This document shows positions 47,831-56,413 of a stretch of DNA of 64,000 bases, in pieces. Below the pieces are notes generated by a model that saw nothing but the letters and a program-made list of their open reading frames with translations, was not told the origin of the DNA and searched no databases. The position numbers were made by a program, and so were the translations under genes. Source of the stretch: Qipengyuania nanhaisediminis (GTDB taxonomy: Bacteria > Pseudomonadota > Alphaproteobacteria > Sphingomonadales > Sphingomonadaceae); contig NZ_FOWZ01000001.1 of assembly GCF_900115585.1 (NCBI RefSeq), forward strand, positions 889,461 to 953,460, given 5' to 3'. How positions within the stretch are numbered: position 1 is the stretch's first letter; each line of letters opens with the position of its first letter.

Positions 47831-49798
47831 ATGAGCTCTCGCGATGATAATCTGGCCCAAGCCCAGAAGGCTATGCAGGCAGGAGATTTCACCCGGGGAC
47901 TTGACCTTGCGGAGGCGTCCCTGGCGGCCAGGCCCGATGACGGCGACGCGCTCTATATGGCAGCAGTTGCATCGCGCTACCTCGGCCGTCCGGGCGATGC
48001 TGCCGATTATCTCGCGCGGTTGCATGAGGAGATGCCCGAATACGGACGGGCGTGGCAGGAGGCGGGGCATCTGGCCCGCAAGAGCGGTAATTCAGGCCAG
48101 GCGGTGTCAGCCTATCGCAAGGCGACGCGCTACAACCCTGCGCTTGAAGCCAGTTGGCGTGCGCTCGCCGATTTGCTGGCCGCAGAAGGGAATACCCAGG
48201 AAGCCCAGTCCGCCCTAATGCAGGCGCAAAGGATTTCGGACCTGCCCAGGGAATTGGTCGCCGTTAGCCATCACCTCCACGAAGGCCGACTACTTCGTGC
48301 CGAGGAAATCTGCCGCCATTACTTGAAGCGCAACCCGCGCGATGTCGAAGGGATGCGCTTGCTCGCCATGATCGGGATCAAGCTGGGGGTGCTGGATGAT
48401 GCGGAATTCCTGCTGGAAAGCGCAGTGGCGTTCGATCCCGACAGCGTACAGCTTCGCCTGGATCACATCGATGCGCTTCGCCGTCGCCAGAAGTTCGACC
48501 GGGCTCGCGAAGAAGCCGAGGCGCTTTACAAGCGCGATCCGGAAAACCCGCTTTTCCAGTCACACCTCGCCATCGAGAGCATGCAGACCGGCGACTATGA
48601 CCGCGCCTTCGAACTCTTCGAAGAAGTCTTGTCGAAACTGCCCCACGATGTCGCGACACTGACCAGTCGCGGGCATGCGCTCAAGACAACCGGCGCCCAA
48701 GATGAGGCGGTGGCAAGCTACCGCAAGGCAATCGCCGTGAAGCCCGACCACGGGGACGCATGGTACGCGCTCGCCAATTTGAAGACATATCGTTTCACCG
48801 ATGAAGAGATCAAAACGATGCGGTCGCTCGTGCAACAAGCTGACCTATCTTTCATGGATCGTGTGCATCTGTGCTTCTCGCTCGGAAAGGCACTCGAGGA
48901 CCGTAAGGAGTACGAAGGCTCCTTTGCCTTTTACGAGCAAGGCAACGACCTCAAGCGCGCCCAGACCCGCTACAGCGCCGCGGCGATGAGCGAAGAACTC
49001 GCCAAGCAGCGCGAATTCTGCACTGCCGAACTGTTCGCCAAGCACGAGGGGGCCGGTTTTCCCGCACCCGATCCGATCTTCATCCTCGGCCTGCCACGCG
49101 CAGGATCGACCTTGCTCGAGCAAATTCTGGCGAGCCATTCCCAGATCGATGGCACGCTGGAGTTGCCGAATGTCCTGTCGCTCGCCCATCGCTTGAGAGG
49201 ACGCAAAGCCGGCCAGTCGCTTTATCCGGCCATCCTGCATGACCTCAGTGCCGAACAATTGAGCGATTTCGGCGAAGCATTCATCGAGGATACGCGGGTT
49301 CATCGACAGGGCGCGCCCTTCTTTATCGACAAGATGCCGAATAACTTCCGCCACATCGGGCTCATCCACCTGATGCTGCCGAATGCAAAGATTTTCGATG
49401 CGCGAAGGGCGCCCATGGATTGCTGTTTTTCCGGCTTCAAGCAGCTGTTCGCGGAAGGTCAGGAGTTCACCTACGGTCTTGCTGAGATTGGCCGCTACTA
49501 CACCGACTACGTCGAACTGATGGACCATTGGGACAAGGTCCTGCCGGGCAAGGTCCTGAAAGTGCAGCACGAGGATGTGCTGGATGATCTGGAAGGCCAG
49601 GTTCGACGGATGCTGGAGTATCTCGGCCTGCCATTCGAAGAGGCCTGCCTCACCTTCCACAAGACCGACAGGGCCGTCCGTACCGCAAGCAGCGAGCAGG
49701 TGCGCCGACCCATCAACCGCAGCGGCCAAGACGCCTGGAAACCATTCGAGCCGTGGCTTGGTGATCTCAAGAGCGCGCTCGGGCCACTCGCCGGATAG
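47831..49798 (+). CDS. TPR-repeat sulfotransferase-family protein
   Basis: 655 residues. About ten TPR-like helical repeats occupy residues 1-330 ('AYRKATRYNPALEASWRALADL', 'VASYRKAIAVKPDHGDAWYALANL'). The C-terminal domain (about 410-650) is a PAPS-dependent sulfotransferase: 'FILGLPRAGSTLLEQILASH' is the 5'-phosphosulfate loop, with 'FIDKMPNNFRHIGLI' and 'PMDCCFSGFKQLF' as the 3'-phosphate region (shown in parts). Such fusions are frequent next to TonB-dependent receptors in sphingomonads; the acceptor is unknown. The ATG follows a GGGGACCGGC-type RBS 18 bases after the receptor terminator. Confidence 0.9.
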   Translation: MSSRDDNLAQAQKAMQAGDFTRGLDLAEASLAARPDDGDALYMAAVASRYLGRPGDAADYLARLHEEMPEYGRAWQEAGHLARKSGNSGQAVSAYRKATRYNPALEASWRALADLLAAEGNTQEAQSALMQAQRISDLPRELVAVSHHLHEGRLLRAEEICRHYLKRNPRDVEGMRLLAMIGIKLGVLDDAEFLLESAVAFDPDSVQLRLDHIDALRRRQKFDRAREEAEALYKRDPENPLFQSHLAIESMQTGDYDRAFELFEEVLSKLPHDVATLTSRGHALKTTGAQDEAVASYRKAIAVKPDHGDAWYALANLKTYRFTDEEIKTMRSLVQQADLSFMDRVHLCFSLGKALEDRKEYEGSFAFYEQGNDLKRAQTRYSAAAMSEELAKQREFCTAELFAKHEGAGFPAPDPIFILGLPRAGSTLLEQILASHSQIDGTLELPNVLSLAHRLRGRKAGQSLYPAILHDLSAEQLSDFGEAFIEDTRVHRQGAPFFIDKMPNNFRHIGLIHLMLPNAKIFDARRAPMDCCFSGFKQLFAEGQEFTYGLAEIGRYYTDYVELMDHWDKVLPGKVLKVQHEDVLDDLEGQVRRMLEYLGLPFEEACLTFHKTDRAVRTASSEQVRRPINRSGQDAWKPFEPWLGDLKSALGPLAG

Positions 49799-49807
49799 TC
49801 CTACGCC

Positions 49808-50674
49808 ATGTCCTCGATAGTTATCGAAGCGGACGATTACGCGCTCGCCATCAATCCCGAAATCGGAGGCAGTTTCTCGGCATTTCGGTGGCGTGGTTAC
49901 GATATCATGCGGTCCGCCGTGGGCGACGGGGTCCTCGATAGCTCGTGCTTCCCGCTCGTGCCCTTCAGTAACCGCATAGCGGGTTCGCGCTTCGAGTTCG
50001 GGGGGCGGACAGTACAACTTAGCCCGAACCATCCGACAGCTCCGCAAGAGCCGGTCTTGCATGGCTTTGGCTGGACCTCGCATTGGGATGTGGTCGAGAA
50101 ATCCGACCGGCATGCGATCATAGGTCTGGAATATCGGGAAGGCCCTTGGCCGTGGCAGTTCAGAGCGCGTGCAGGATATGCCCTCGATGCATCCGGCCTG
50201 CACGCTTCCTTGTCGCTCAGAAACCTGGCGGACGCTCCCATGCCGGCAGGCCTGGGCTTCCACCCCTATTTCCCGCGCACTTCGCAAACCGTCTACCGCG
50301 GGCTTCATCATGGCGAATGGCAGGTCGACGAAGCCTGCCTTCCTCTCGGATTGAAGCGCCATAGCCAATCGCGAGACTGGTGGGGCGGGCAGCCGGTCGA
50401 CACACGGATCGTCGATACCGTGTATGCGGGCCGTGAAGGACACCTGGATATCATTTGGCCCGAGCGGCAACTGATCGCGCGCATTTCGCCCGGCGACGAC
50501 CTCGATTGCACCGTCATCTACGTGCCGCAGGGTGAAGACTATTTCTGTGTAGAGCCGGTGAGCCACGCGACCGATGCAATCAACCGGATGCCGGACGAGG
50601 GCGGGATGCGCACGCTTGCCCCCGGAGAGGAATGGACGGTCTCGATGTCGATCGCGGTGCGCGGAATCTCTTAG
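49808..50674 (+). CDS. Aldose 1-epimerase (mutarotase) family protein
   Basis: 288 residues. Galactose-mutarotase fold: 'CFPLVPFSNRIAGSRF' (N-R-I motif), 'LHGFGWTSHWDVV' (His for ring opening), 'GLGFHPYFPRT' (second catalytic His) and 'YFCVEPVSHATDAIN' (Glu as base). It interconverts alpha- and beta-galactose so that GalK can use the alpha form. It ends overlapping the galK gene by 4 bp, tail to tail. Placed between the sulfotransferase gene (9 bp after) and the galKT operon, which fits a role in galactose catabolism. The mutarotase name galM is not given because homologues vary in sugar. Confidence 0.9.
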   Translation: MSSIVIEADDYALAINPEIGGSFSAFRWRGYDIMRSAVGDGVLDSSCFPLVPFSNRIAGSRFEFGGRTVQLSPNHPTAPQEPVLHGFGWTSHWDVVEKSDRHAIIGLEYREGPWPWQFRARAGYALDASGLHASLSLRNLADAPMPAGLGFHPYFPRTSQTVYRGLHHGEWQVDEACLPLGLKRHSQSRDWWGGQPVDTRIVDTVYAGREGHLDIIWPERQLIARISPGDDLDCTVIYVPQGEDYFCVEPVSHATDAINRMPDEGGMRTLAPGEEWTVSMSIAVRGIS

Positions 50675-51753
50675 AATACCGGCCTGACCGGACGATCAAG
50701 ATCTCGTTCCAAGTCCGGCAGCGCCGCGCGTTCCGCGATGACGACCACCGAGCCACCAAAGCCCGCGCCGGTCATCCTGGCTGCGCCACGCCCCTGAAGC
50801 ACATTGTCGATGCGTTCGGCGAGTTGGTCGACTGCCGGAATGCTCACTTCGAACAGATCACGCAGGGAGGCGTGCCCCTCTCGCAGGATCGACGCCATCG
50901 CCGAGAGGTCCGCTGCCATGATGGCTTGCGTAGCTTTTTCGACGCGGTCGATCTCTTCCACGACATGGAGAGCTCGCTTGAACTCCAGCTCATTCAATCC
51001 CGCGCTCTCCAACATGACCCTGTCTGCATCGCGGAGGCTCGCAACTCCGATCTTGCGCGCAGCGGCTTCGCACTGTTGGCGCCGCAGGTTGTATTCCCCG
51101 TCGACAAGCCCGCGCGTTACTCCGCTGTCGACAATCGCGACGGCCCAATCTGACGGCAGCTCAAACTGCTCGTAGTCGAGGGTGCGGCAGTCGAGGAGCA
51201 GCGCTTTGCCCGCTTCCCCTGCCGCTACTGCCATCTGGTCCATGATGCCGCAGGCAACGCCTGCCCAGTCGTGTTCGGTACTTTGGGCAGCTTTCGCAAG
51301 CGCGCGCGCGTCAAGGTCGAGACCCAAAGCAGCGCTAACCGCACGCCCAAGCGCGACACAAAATGACGCGGACGACGAAAGACCCGACCCACGGGGCAGG
51401 TCGCCGCGGACCAATAGGTCCAGGCCCGTGCCAGGCGGGAGATCGAGATGAGCGACCATCCCCCGCGCATAAGATCGCCAATCGGTTTCTGTCAGGCGGG
51501 AGGGCTCAAAGGCAGCAAACCGGTCGCTCGCATCCAGATTGGCAGCGCGAACGGCAATCTCGCCATGGTCGGCAGGCGACCATGCCACCGCGGTCCCTTC
51601 GCGGACGGGCATCGGCAGGACCAGGCCATAGTTGTAATCTACGTGTTCTCCGATGAGATTCACGCGCCCCGGCACGAAGGCTACGCCTTGTGCGGAACGG
51701 CCAAACGCCGCTGCGAAGTCATCTGCCGTATGCTTGATCAGCTTTGCGCTCAT
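50671..51753 (-). CDS. galK: Galactokinase
   Basis: 360 residues from ATG 51753 overlapping galT by 4 bp. GHMP-kinase motifs: 'VPGRVNLIGEHVDYNYG' (galactokinase signature with sugar-binding Glu, His, Asp), 'DLPRGSGLSSSASFCVALG' (phosphate loop), catalytic Asp in 'CGIMDQMAV', and C-terminal 'MTGAGFGGSVVVI'. It phosphorylates alpha-D-galactose at C1 in the Leloir pathway. Last gene of the minus-strand operon sglT-like, alpha-galactosidase, galT, galK. It is tail-to-tail with the mutarotase-like gene. Confidence 0.97.
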   Translation of the reverse strand: MSAKLIKHTADDFAAAFGRSAQGVAFVPGRVNLIGEHVDYNYGLVLPMPVREGTAVAWSPADHGEIAVRAANLDASDRFAAFEPSRLTETDWRSYARGMVAHLDLPPGTGLDLLVRGDLPRGSGLSSSASFCVALGRAVSAALGLDLDARALAKAAQSTEHDWAGVACGIMDQMAVAAGEAGKALLLDCRTLDYEQFELPSDWAVAIVDSGVTRGLVDGEYNLRRQQCEAAARKIGVASLRDADRVMLESAGLNELEFKRALHVVEEIDRVEKATQAIMAADLSAMASILREGHASLRDLFEVSIPAVDQLAERIDNVLQGRGAARMTGAGFGGSVVVIAERAALPDLERDLDRPVRPVF

Positions 51754-52757
51754 CGAAGTTCCGCCCTGATCCGCTCTGCCGCCGCTTCGGGGGTAAGGTC
51801 GCGCTGGGCTTCGCCCAACAGTTCGAAGCCTACCATGTGCTTGCGAATGTCCGGCGACCGCAAGAGCGGCGGGTAGAAATGAGCATGGAGACGCCAGTGC
51901 CCGGTATCGTCCCCCAGTTGATGCGGGGCTCCATGCCACCCCATCGAATAGGGAAAATCGGTATCGAACAGCCGGTCGTAGGCGGGAAGCAATTCGCCGA
52001 GAATGTCGACAAGCGCCTCACGACCCTCTTCGTCTAGATCCTCAAGCCGGCGGTCATCGGCCCGCACAATAAGCAGGGTCTCGAATGGCCAGGCGGCCCA
52101 ATGCGGCACGATCACGAGCCAGCGTTCATTCTGGGTAACGATGCGTTGCTGCGCTTCGGCCTCTCTTTTCGCCACTTCGGCCAGCAGGCTCGTCCCGGAT
52201 CTCTCGAAATATTCGCGTTGCCGGTCATCTTCGCGCCGGACTTCCGTCGGCACGAAATCGCTGGCCCAGAGCTGTCCATGGGGGTGGGGCGATGACGCGC
52301 CCATCATCGCGCCCTTGTTCTCGAAGATCTGGACATAGGCCCATCGGGACCCGACCTCGGCCGAGAGCGAACACCATGTGTCGACGACCGACCGCCTGTT
52401 AGTGGCGGACATGCGGGCGAGGGTCGCCGAATGGTCGGGGGAATAGCAGATGACCCGGGCTTCGCCGCGCGCCGGTTCTTCGATGAAAAGGTCGGCATCC
52501 GCGCGCTTTTCGCTTTCCTCCAGAAGAGCGGGAAAGTCGTTTTGAAAGACGAAGGTGCCTTCGTAGTCGGGGTTGGTGATCCCGCCGCTTCTTTCGTTGC
52601 CCGGACACAGATAGCAGGTCGGATCATGCCTGGTCCGCTTTTCGTCCTGCGCTTTCTTTCGCTCTCCCTGCCAGGGTCTTGCCATGCGTTGGGGGGAAAC
52701 GAGCACGTATTCCCCGGTCAGCAAGTTCTTGCGGCGATGGGGCGCGGTTTCGCTCAT
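51750..52757 (-). CDS. galT: Galactose-1-phosphate uridylyltransferase
   Basis: 335 residues, HIT superfamily. Zinc region 'CYLCPGNERSGG', 'VFQNDFPAL', and the active-site motif 'SSPHPHGQLWA', whose second His is uridylylated. C-terminal domain has 'VPHWAAWPFETLLI' and 'WHLHAHFYPPLLRS'-like residues ('WRLHAHFYPP'). It exchanges UMP between UDP-glucose and galactose-1-phosphate. Overlaps galK (51750-51753) and the alpha-galactosidase gene (52754-52757) by 4 bp each. Confidence 0.97.
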   Translation of the reverse strand: MSETAPHRRKNLLTGEYVLVSPQRMARPWQGERKKAQDEKRTRHDPTCYLCPGNERSGGITNPDYEGTFVFQNDFPALLEESEKRADADLFIEEPARGEARVICYSPDHSATLARMSATNRRSVVDTWCSLSAEVGSRWAYVQIFENKGAMMGASSPHPHGQLWASDFVPTEVRREDDRQREYFERSGTSLLAEVAKREAEAQQRIVTQNERWLVIVPHWAAWPFETLLIVRADDRRLEDLDEEGREALVDILGELLPAYDRLFDTDFPYSMGWHGAPHQLGDDTGHWRLHAHFYPPLLRSPDIRKHMVGFELLGEAQRDLTPEAAAERIRAELR

Positions 52758-54856
52758 GCTGCCTCGAGGTGGAATATGGCCGCACCTTCTGCGTTCAAGG
52801 CGGGAAGCGGAAGACCCGCATGCGCCAGCCAGTACCCGCCGAAGGTGAGCGGTGTTTCTCTCATTGCGTCAATTGCCTTGCCGCTGCGCGCCGCGAGGAC
52901 GTGGTCGCCTCCGACCAGGTCCAGCAGACGCACGTGCCAGTCCTGCCCTGCCGCGAAGGGAAGCGGGAGCTGCGCATCGCGCCGTTGGTGGGATACTTCT
53001 GTGCGCATGATCCAGACAATGTATTCACGTCCGTTACCTTGCGCCTGCCACGTCAGCCCATTGGGCCCCTCGCCAAGCAGGGTTTCCCCGCCATGCGCAA
53101 GACCGCGCCAGCGTTTGTAGAACTTTACCCATTGATCCAGGTCATCGCGTTCAGACGGATCGAGTTCAGTCGGATCGAGTTCGATGCCGAAGTGACCCTG
53201 GCAGGCAACTGCCGCCCGAAAGCCGAGCGATTGTGATCGGCCGGTCGCGTGGCTTGGCGAAGCCCCGACATGGGCGCCCATCATTTCCGGCGGGAAGAAC
53301 GCCAGGAAACCGCGCTGCATCGGGATGCGGGCGATCGCGTCGATATTGTCGCTCGTCCAGAAGCGGTGGACATAGCGGGCAATGCCCGCATCGATCCGTC
53401 CCCCGCCGGCCGCGCAGCTCTCGATTTCGACATCTGGATGCGCCTCGCGAATGCGTGCAAGCAGCGCGTAGGTGCCGCGAACCTGTGCCGATCCGCCCGA
53501 AGGGGCGTGCGCACGGTTGTGGTCCCACTTCAGGTAAGAGATCGGCGCCGAGCAAAGCAGGCTGTCGAGTTCTTCGAAGAGATAGTCGCGAACGGCGGAT
53601 TGCCGCATGTCGAGGACCAGCTGAGAGCGTGCGGTCGGTCCGGGAGTGTCGCGGTTGGCGAGTGCCCAGTCCGGGTGAGCCCGGTAGAGATCGCTGTCCG
53701 GATTGACCATTTCCGGCTCTACCCAGAGGCCGAACTCCATGCCCAGGCTCCGGACGTGCTCGACTATCGGTGCCAATCCCGCCGGGTATTTTCTTGGATC
53801 CGGTTTCCAGTCGCCTAGGCCGGCCCGGTCGTTGTCGCGGCCCTTGAACCAGCCATCGTCCAGAACGAACCGCTCGACCCCGATTGCGGCAGCAGCGCTC
53901 GCGAGCGCTTTCATGCGCGCCTCGTCATGCGCGAAATAGCACGCTTCCCAGCTGTTGAGATGGACCGGACGCGGTCGCATCTCACCTGCCGGATATTCGG
54001 CCATCGCGCGAACCATCGAATGTTGCTGCGCTGCGACGCCATTGCGCCCCGCTCCGGAAATGGCGACCAGCATCATCGGGGAATGGTAGCTTTCTCCAGG
54101 CTCCAGCCGGACCTCCCCGTTGGGAATGCTTGCTTCGGCGGTCAGCAACCACATTCCCTCGTCATGCTTTTCGATTGCCAGGCGGCTGTCGCCTGACCAC
54201 GCAAGCTGAGCAGAGAGCGCTAACCCCGAGTGCCACCCGCATTCACCGGCCAAGATCTGGCAAGCGGGTGGCCCGCCGTGTCCCGTCAGCCCCTCGCGGG
54301 TTGTGCGATGCCAGCCATGCGTCGGCATATTCTCGACACATTCCTCAAACTCGGCGGCATGACGGCCGCGCCAGGAAATGATCCGGTCGGCATTCGCGAA
54401 GACGGGAAGCAAGGCACTGGCGAGGCTGGAGACGACGACCTCTTCGCGCCCCTCGTTGCGGATTGCGGTTTCGACCGTTAGGCCGGATGCCAATTTCGAG
54501 AACCGAAGCGAGCAGGACAGCTTTTCCCGGTCGTCGCTAAAGCGGAGTTCGATGCGATCGCCGGATGACGTGGCCTCGAAACTGGTGAATTCCAGATCGA
54601 GCGCACGCGTGTCTTTCGCGAGCAATGAGAGGATCGAGGGGCCGAACCAGCCGGAACCGTGGAGCGGGAACACGGGTACCGGTTGCGGCTCGTCGATCGA
54701 GAAGGTCGTTGCACCAAGCAGATCTCTTGCTGCCGGCAGATTACCCGGCTCCAGCCTTTCCCCGAGGTGACGCCAGGCAAATCCACCCTCGGGCAGGCGT
54801 TCGATGACGAGGCTCCACTCGTCCCCGTGGAGTTCCAGAAGGTCTGCCTCGCTCAT
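52754..54856 (-). CDS. GH36 alpha-galactosidase
   Basis: 700 residues from ATG 54856. The N-terminal beta-supersandwich (about 1-290) is followed by the (beta/alpha)8 barrel: 'FVLDDGWFKGRDND', 'GLWVEPEMVNPDSDLY', the nucleophile Asp in 'YLKWDHNRAH', and the acid/base Asp in 'FWTSDNIDA'. Both catalytic residues are present. It hydrolyses alpha-1,6-linked galactose from melibiose, raffinose or galactomannan side chains. No signal peptide, so it likely acts inside the cell after uptake by the symporter encoded upstream (4-bp overlap). Confidence 0.95.
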   Translation of the reverse strand: MSEADLLELHGDEWSLVIERLPEGGFAWRHLGERLEPGNLPAARDLLGATTFSIDEPQPVPVFPLHGSGWFGPSILSLLAKDTRALDLEFTSFEATSSGDRIELRFSDDREKLSCSLRFSKLASGLTVETAIRNEGREEVVVSSLASALLPVFANADRIISWRGRHAAEFEECVENMPTHGWHRTTREGLTGHGGPPACQILAGECGWHSGLALSAQLAWSGDSRLAIEKHDEGMWLLTAEASIPNGEVRLEPGESYHSPMMLVAISGAGRNGVAAQQHSMVRAMAEYPAGEMRPRPVHLNSWEACYFAHDEARMKALASAAAAIGVERFVLDDGWFKGRDNDRAGLGDWKPDPRKYPAGLAPIVEHVRSLGMEFGLWVEPEMVNPDSDLYRAHPDWALANRDTPGPTARSQLVLDMRQSAVRDYLFEELDSLLCSAPISYLKWDHNRAHAPSGGSAQVRGTYALLARIREAHPDVEIESCAAGGGRIDAGIARYVHRFWTSDNIDAIARIPMQRGFLAFFPPEMMGAHVGASPSHATGRSQSLGFRAAVACQGHFGIELDPTELDPSERDDLDQWVKFYKRWRGLAHGGETLLGEGPNGLTWQAQGNGREYIVWIMRTEVSHQRRDAQLPLPFAAGQDWHVRLLDLVGGDHVLAARSGKAIDAMRETPLTFGGYWLAHAGLPLPALNAEGAAIFHLEAA

Positions 54857-56346
54857 GCCTGCGCGGAAACTTCGCCCTTGCCGCGGAACAGGGAAAGGCC
54901 AAGCCATTCCGCGCGCCGTCCCAGAACGAACCTGTTGAAACCGAGCGCGGCCAGAACCGACGTGAACAGGGTGACCACCATGAAGTCGATGTAGTGGATG
55001 CCGACCGCCTCGGAGAAACCGGCATTGAACGTGAACAGGCCATACAGCGAAATGCCCCAGACCACGCCTGCGATAGCCGAGCGGGCTGCAACGTTGCGGA
55101 ACAGCAGCCCGACGATGAAGGCCGACAGGATCGGCATGGAGGACAAGCCGTTGAGCTGCTGGAGCAGGTTGATGATGCTCTCGGCGTTCTGGAACAGCGG
55201 CACCATGATGATGGCGAGGATGGTCGCCACCACGCTCATTGCCGCGCCCAGCTTCCAGTGGTTCTTCACTTCGCCGACGAAACGCTCGTGGAAATCGACC
55301 GAGTAGAGCGCGACGGTGGAATTGAGCACCGCGCTGAAAGTCGTGATCACCGCGGCAGCGACCATGGCCGCGAAAGCGCCGGAGAGCCAGCTCGGCAGAA
55401 CCTCGGCGACAAGGCGGCCGTAAGCGGCATCGCCCACGTCACCGAACAGCTTGAAAGCGACGACGCCCGGGATCACTACGATCGGCGGGACCACGAGGAT
55501 ACGCACGGCTGCAGCTGCGAAGACGCCCTTCTGCGCTTCCTTAACGGTGGGCGCGGCCATCGCCTTTTGCGTGATGTTCTGGTTGGTCGACCAGTAGAAG
55601 ATCTGGATGAATGCCATGCCGGTGAAGAGCGTGTGGAACGGGATCGGGCTGTCGGCGCTGCCGATCATGCTCAACCTTTCCGGCGGCACGCCGGTAACGA
55701 TGTCGAAATCGACCGCCGCCAGCGCGAGGAATACGATGACCAAGGCGAGGAACAGGATTCCGATGCCGGAGAATGTGTCCATCACGGCCACAGCCCTCAA
55801 CCCGCCGAAAATCGTATAGGCCGCGCCAATCAGTGCCAGGCCGAGAGAGAAGGCCAGCAATGGCACATCCGCCCCGAACAGCGATTGCAGGAACAATCCT
55901 CCCGAATAAAGCGCCGCGGGTAGATAGATCAGCAAGTTACCGAATATGAAGATCGCCGAAATCAGCGTGCGGATCGAGCGTCCGTCATACCGCCTTTCGA
56001 GCAATTCCGTGACCGTGGTGCAGTTATACCGATAGTAAAGTGGCACGAAGACGAAGGCGAGTGTCATCAGGCCGACGAAGCCCGCGATCTCCCACCATGC
56101 CAGCAGCAACATCTGGTTGCCGTTCATCCCGACCAGCTGGTCGGTCGACAGGTTGGTGAGCGTAATCGCGCCGGCCACGAAGACCCAGCTCAGGCCCTTG
56201 CCGGCGAGGAAGACGTCCTTTTGAGATCCGTCGTGCTTTGCGCTTCTGACCTTCCACCAGGTCAGCAGCGCGACGAGAGCCGTCAGCCCGACAAAAACCG
56301 CGAGCTGCCCCGCATTCGCGAAATCCGCTGTATCGCCGAACACCAT
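54853..56346 (-). CDS. Sodium/sugar symporter (SSS family, SglT-like)
   Basis: 497 residues, about 14 membrane segments. SSS hallmarks include 'KDVFLAGKGLSWVFVAGAITLTNLSTDQLVGMNG' (in pieces; the Na+-site helix), 'YYRYNCTTVTELLERRY', 'GGLRAVAVMDTFSGIG' and 'WSTNQNITQKAMAA', close to Vibrio vSGLT. It brings in galactose or a galactoside with Na+. First gene of the four-gene gal operon, divergent from the beta-galactosidase gene with 67 bp between starts. The ATG at 56346 is only 2 bases after GGAGG, so the GTG at 56343 may be the true start. Confidence 0.93.
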   Translation of the reverse strand: MVFGDTADFANAGQLAVFVGLTALVALLTWWKVRSAKHDGSQKDVFLAGKGLSWVFVAGAITLTNLSTDQLVGMNGNQMLLLAWWEIAGFVGLMTLAFVFVPLYYRYNCTTVTELLERRYDGRSIRTLISAIFIFGNLLIYLPAALYSGGLFLQSLFGADVPLLAFSLGLALIGAAYTIFGGLRAVAVMDTFSGIGILFLALVIVFLALAAVDFDIVTGVPPERLSMIGSADSPIPFHTLFTGMAFIQIFYWSTNQNITQKAMAAPTVKEAQKGVFAAAAVRILVVPPIVVIPGVVAFKLFGDVGDAAYGRLVAEVLPSWLSGAFAAMVAAAVITTFSAVLNSTVALYSVDFHERFVGEVKNHWKLGAAMSVVATILAIIMVPLFQNAESIINLLQQLNGLSSMPILSAFIVGLLFRNVAARSAIAGVVWGISLYGLFTFNAGFSEAVGIHYIDFMVVTLFTSVLAALGFNRFVLGRRAEWLGLSLFRGKGEVSAQA

Positions 56347-56413
56347 TCCCTCCCGAATAGGCTGGCATCCATCGCATATTCGGCGATAGACGCAAGCACA
56401 TGGAGAGACAGTG

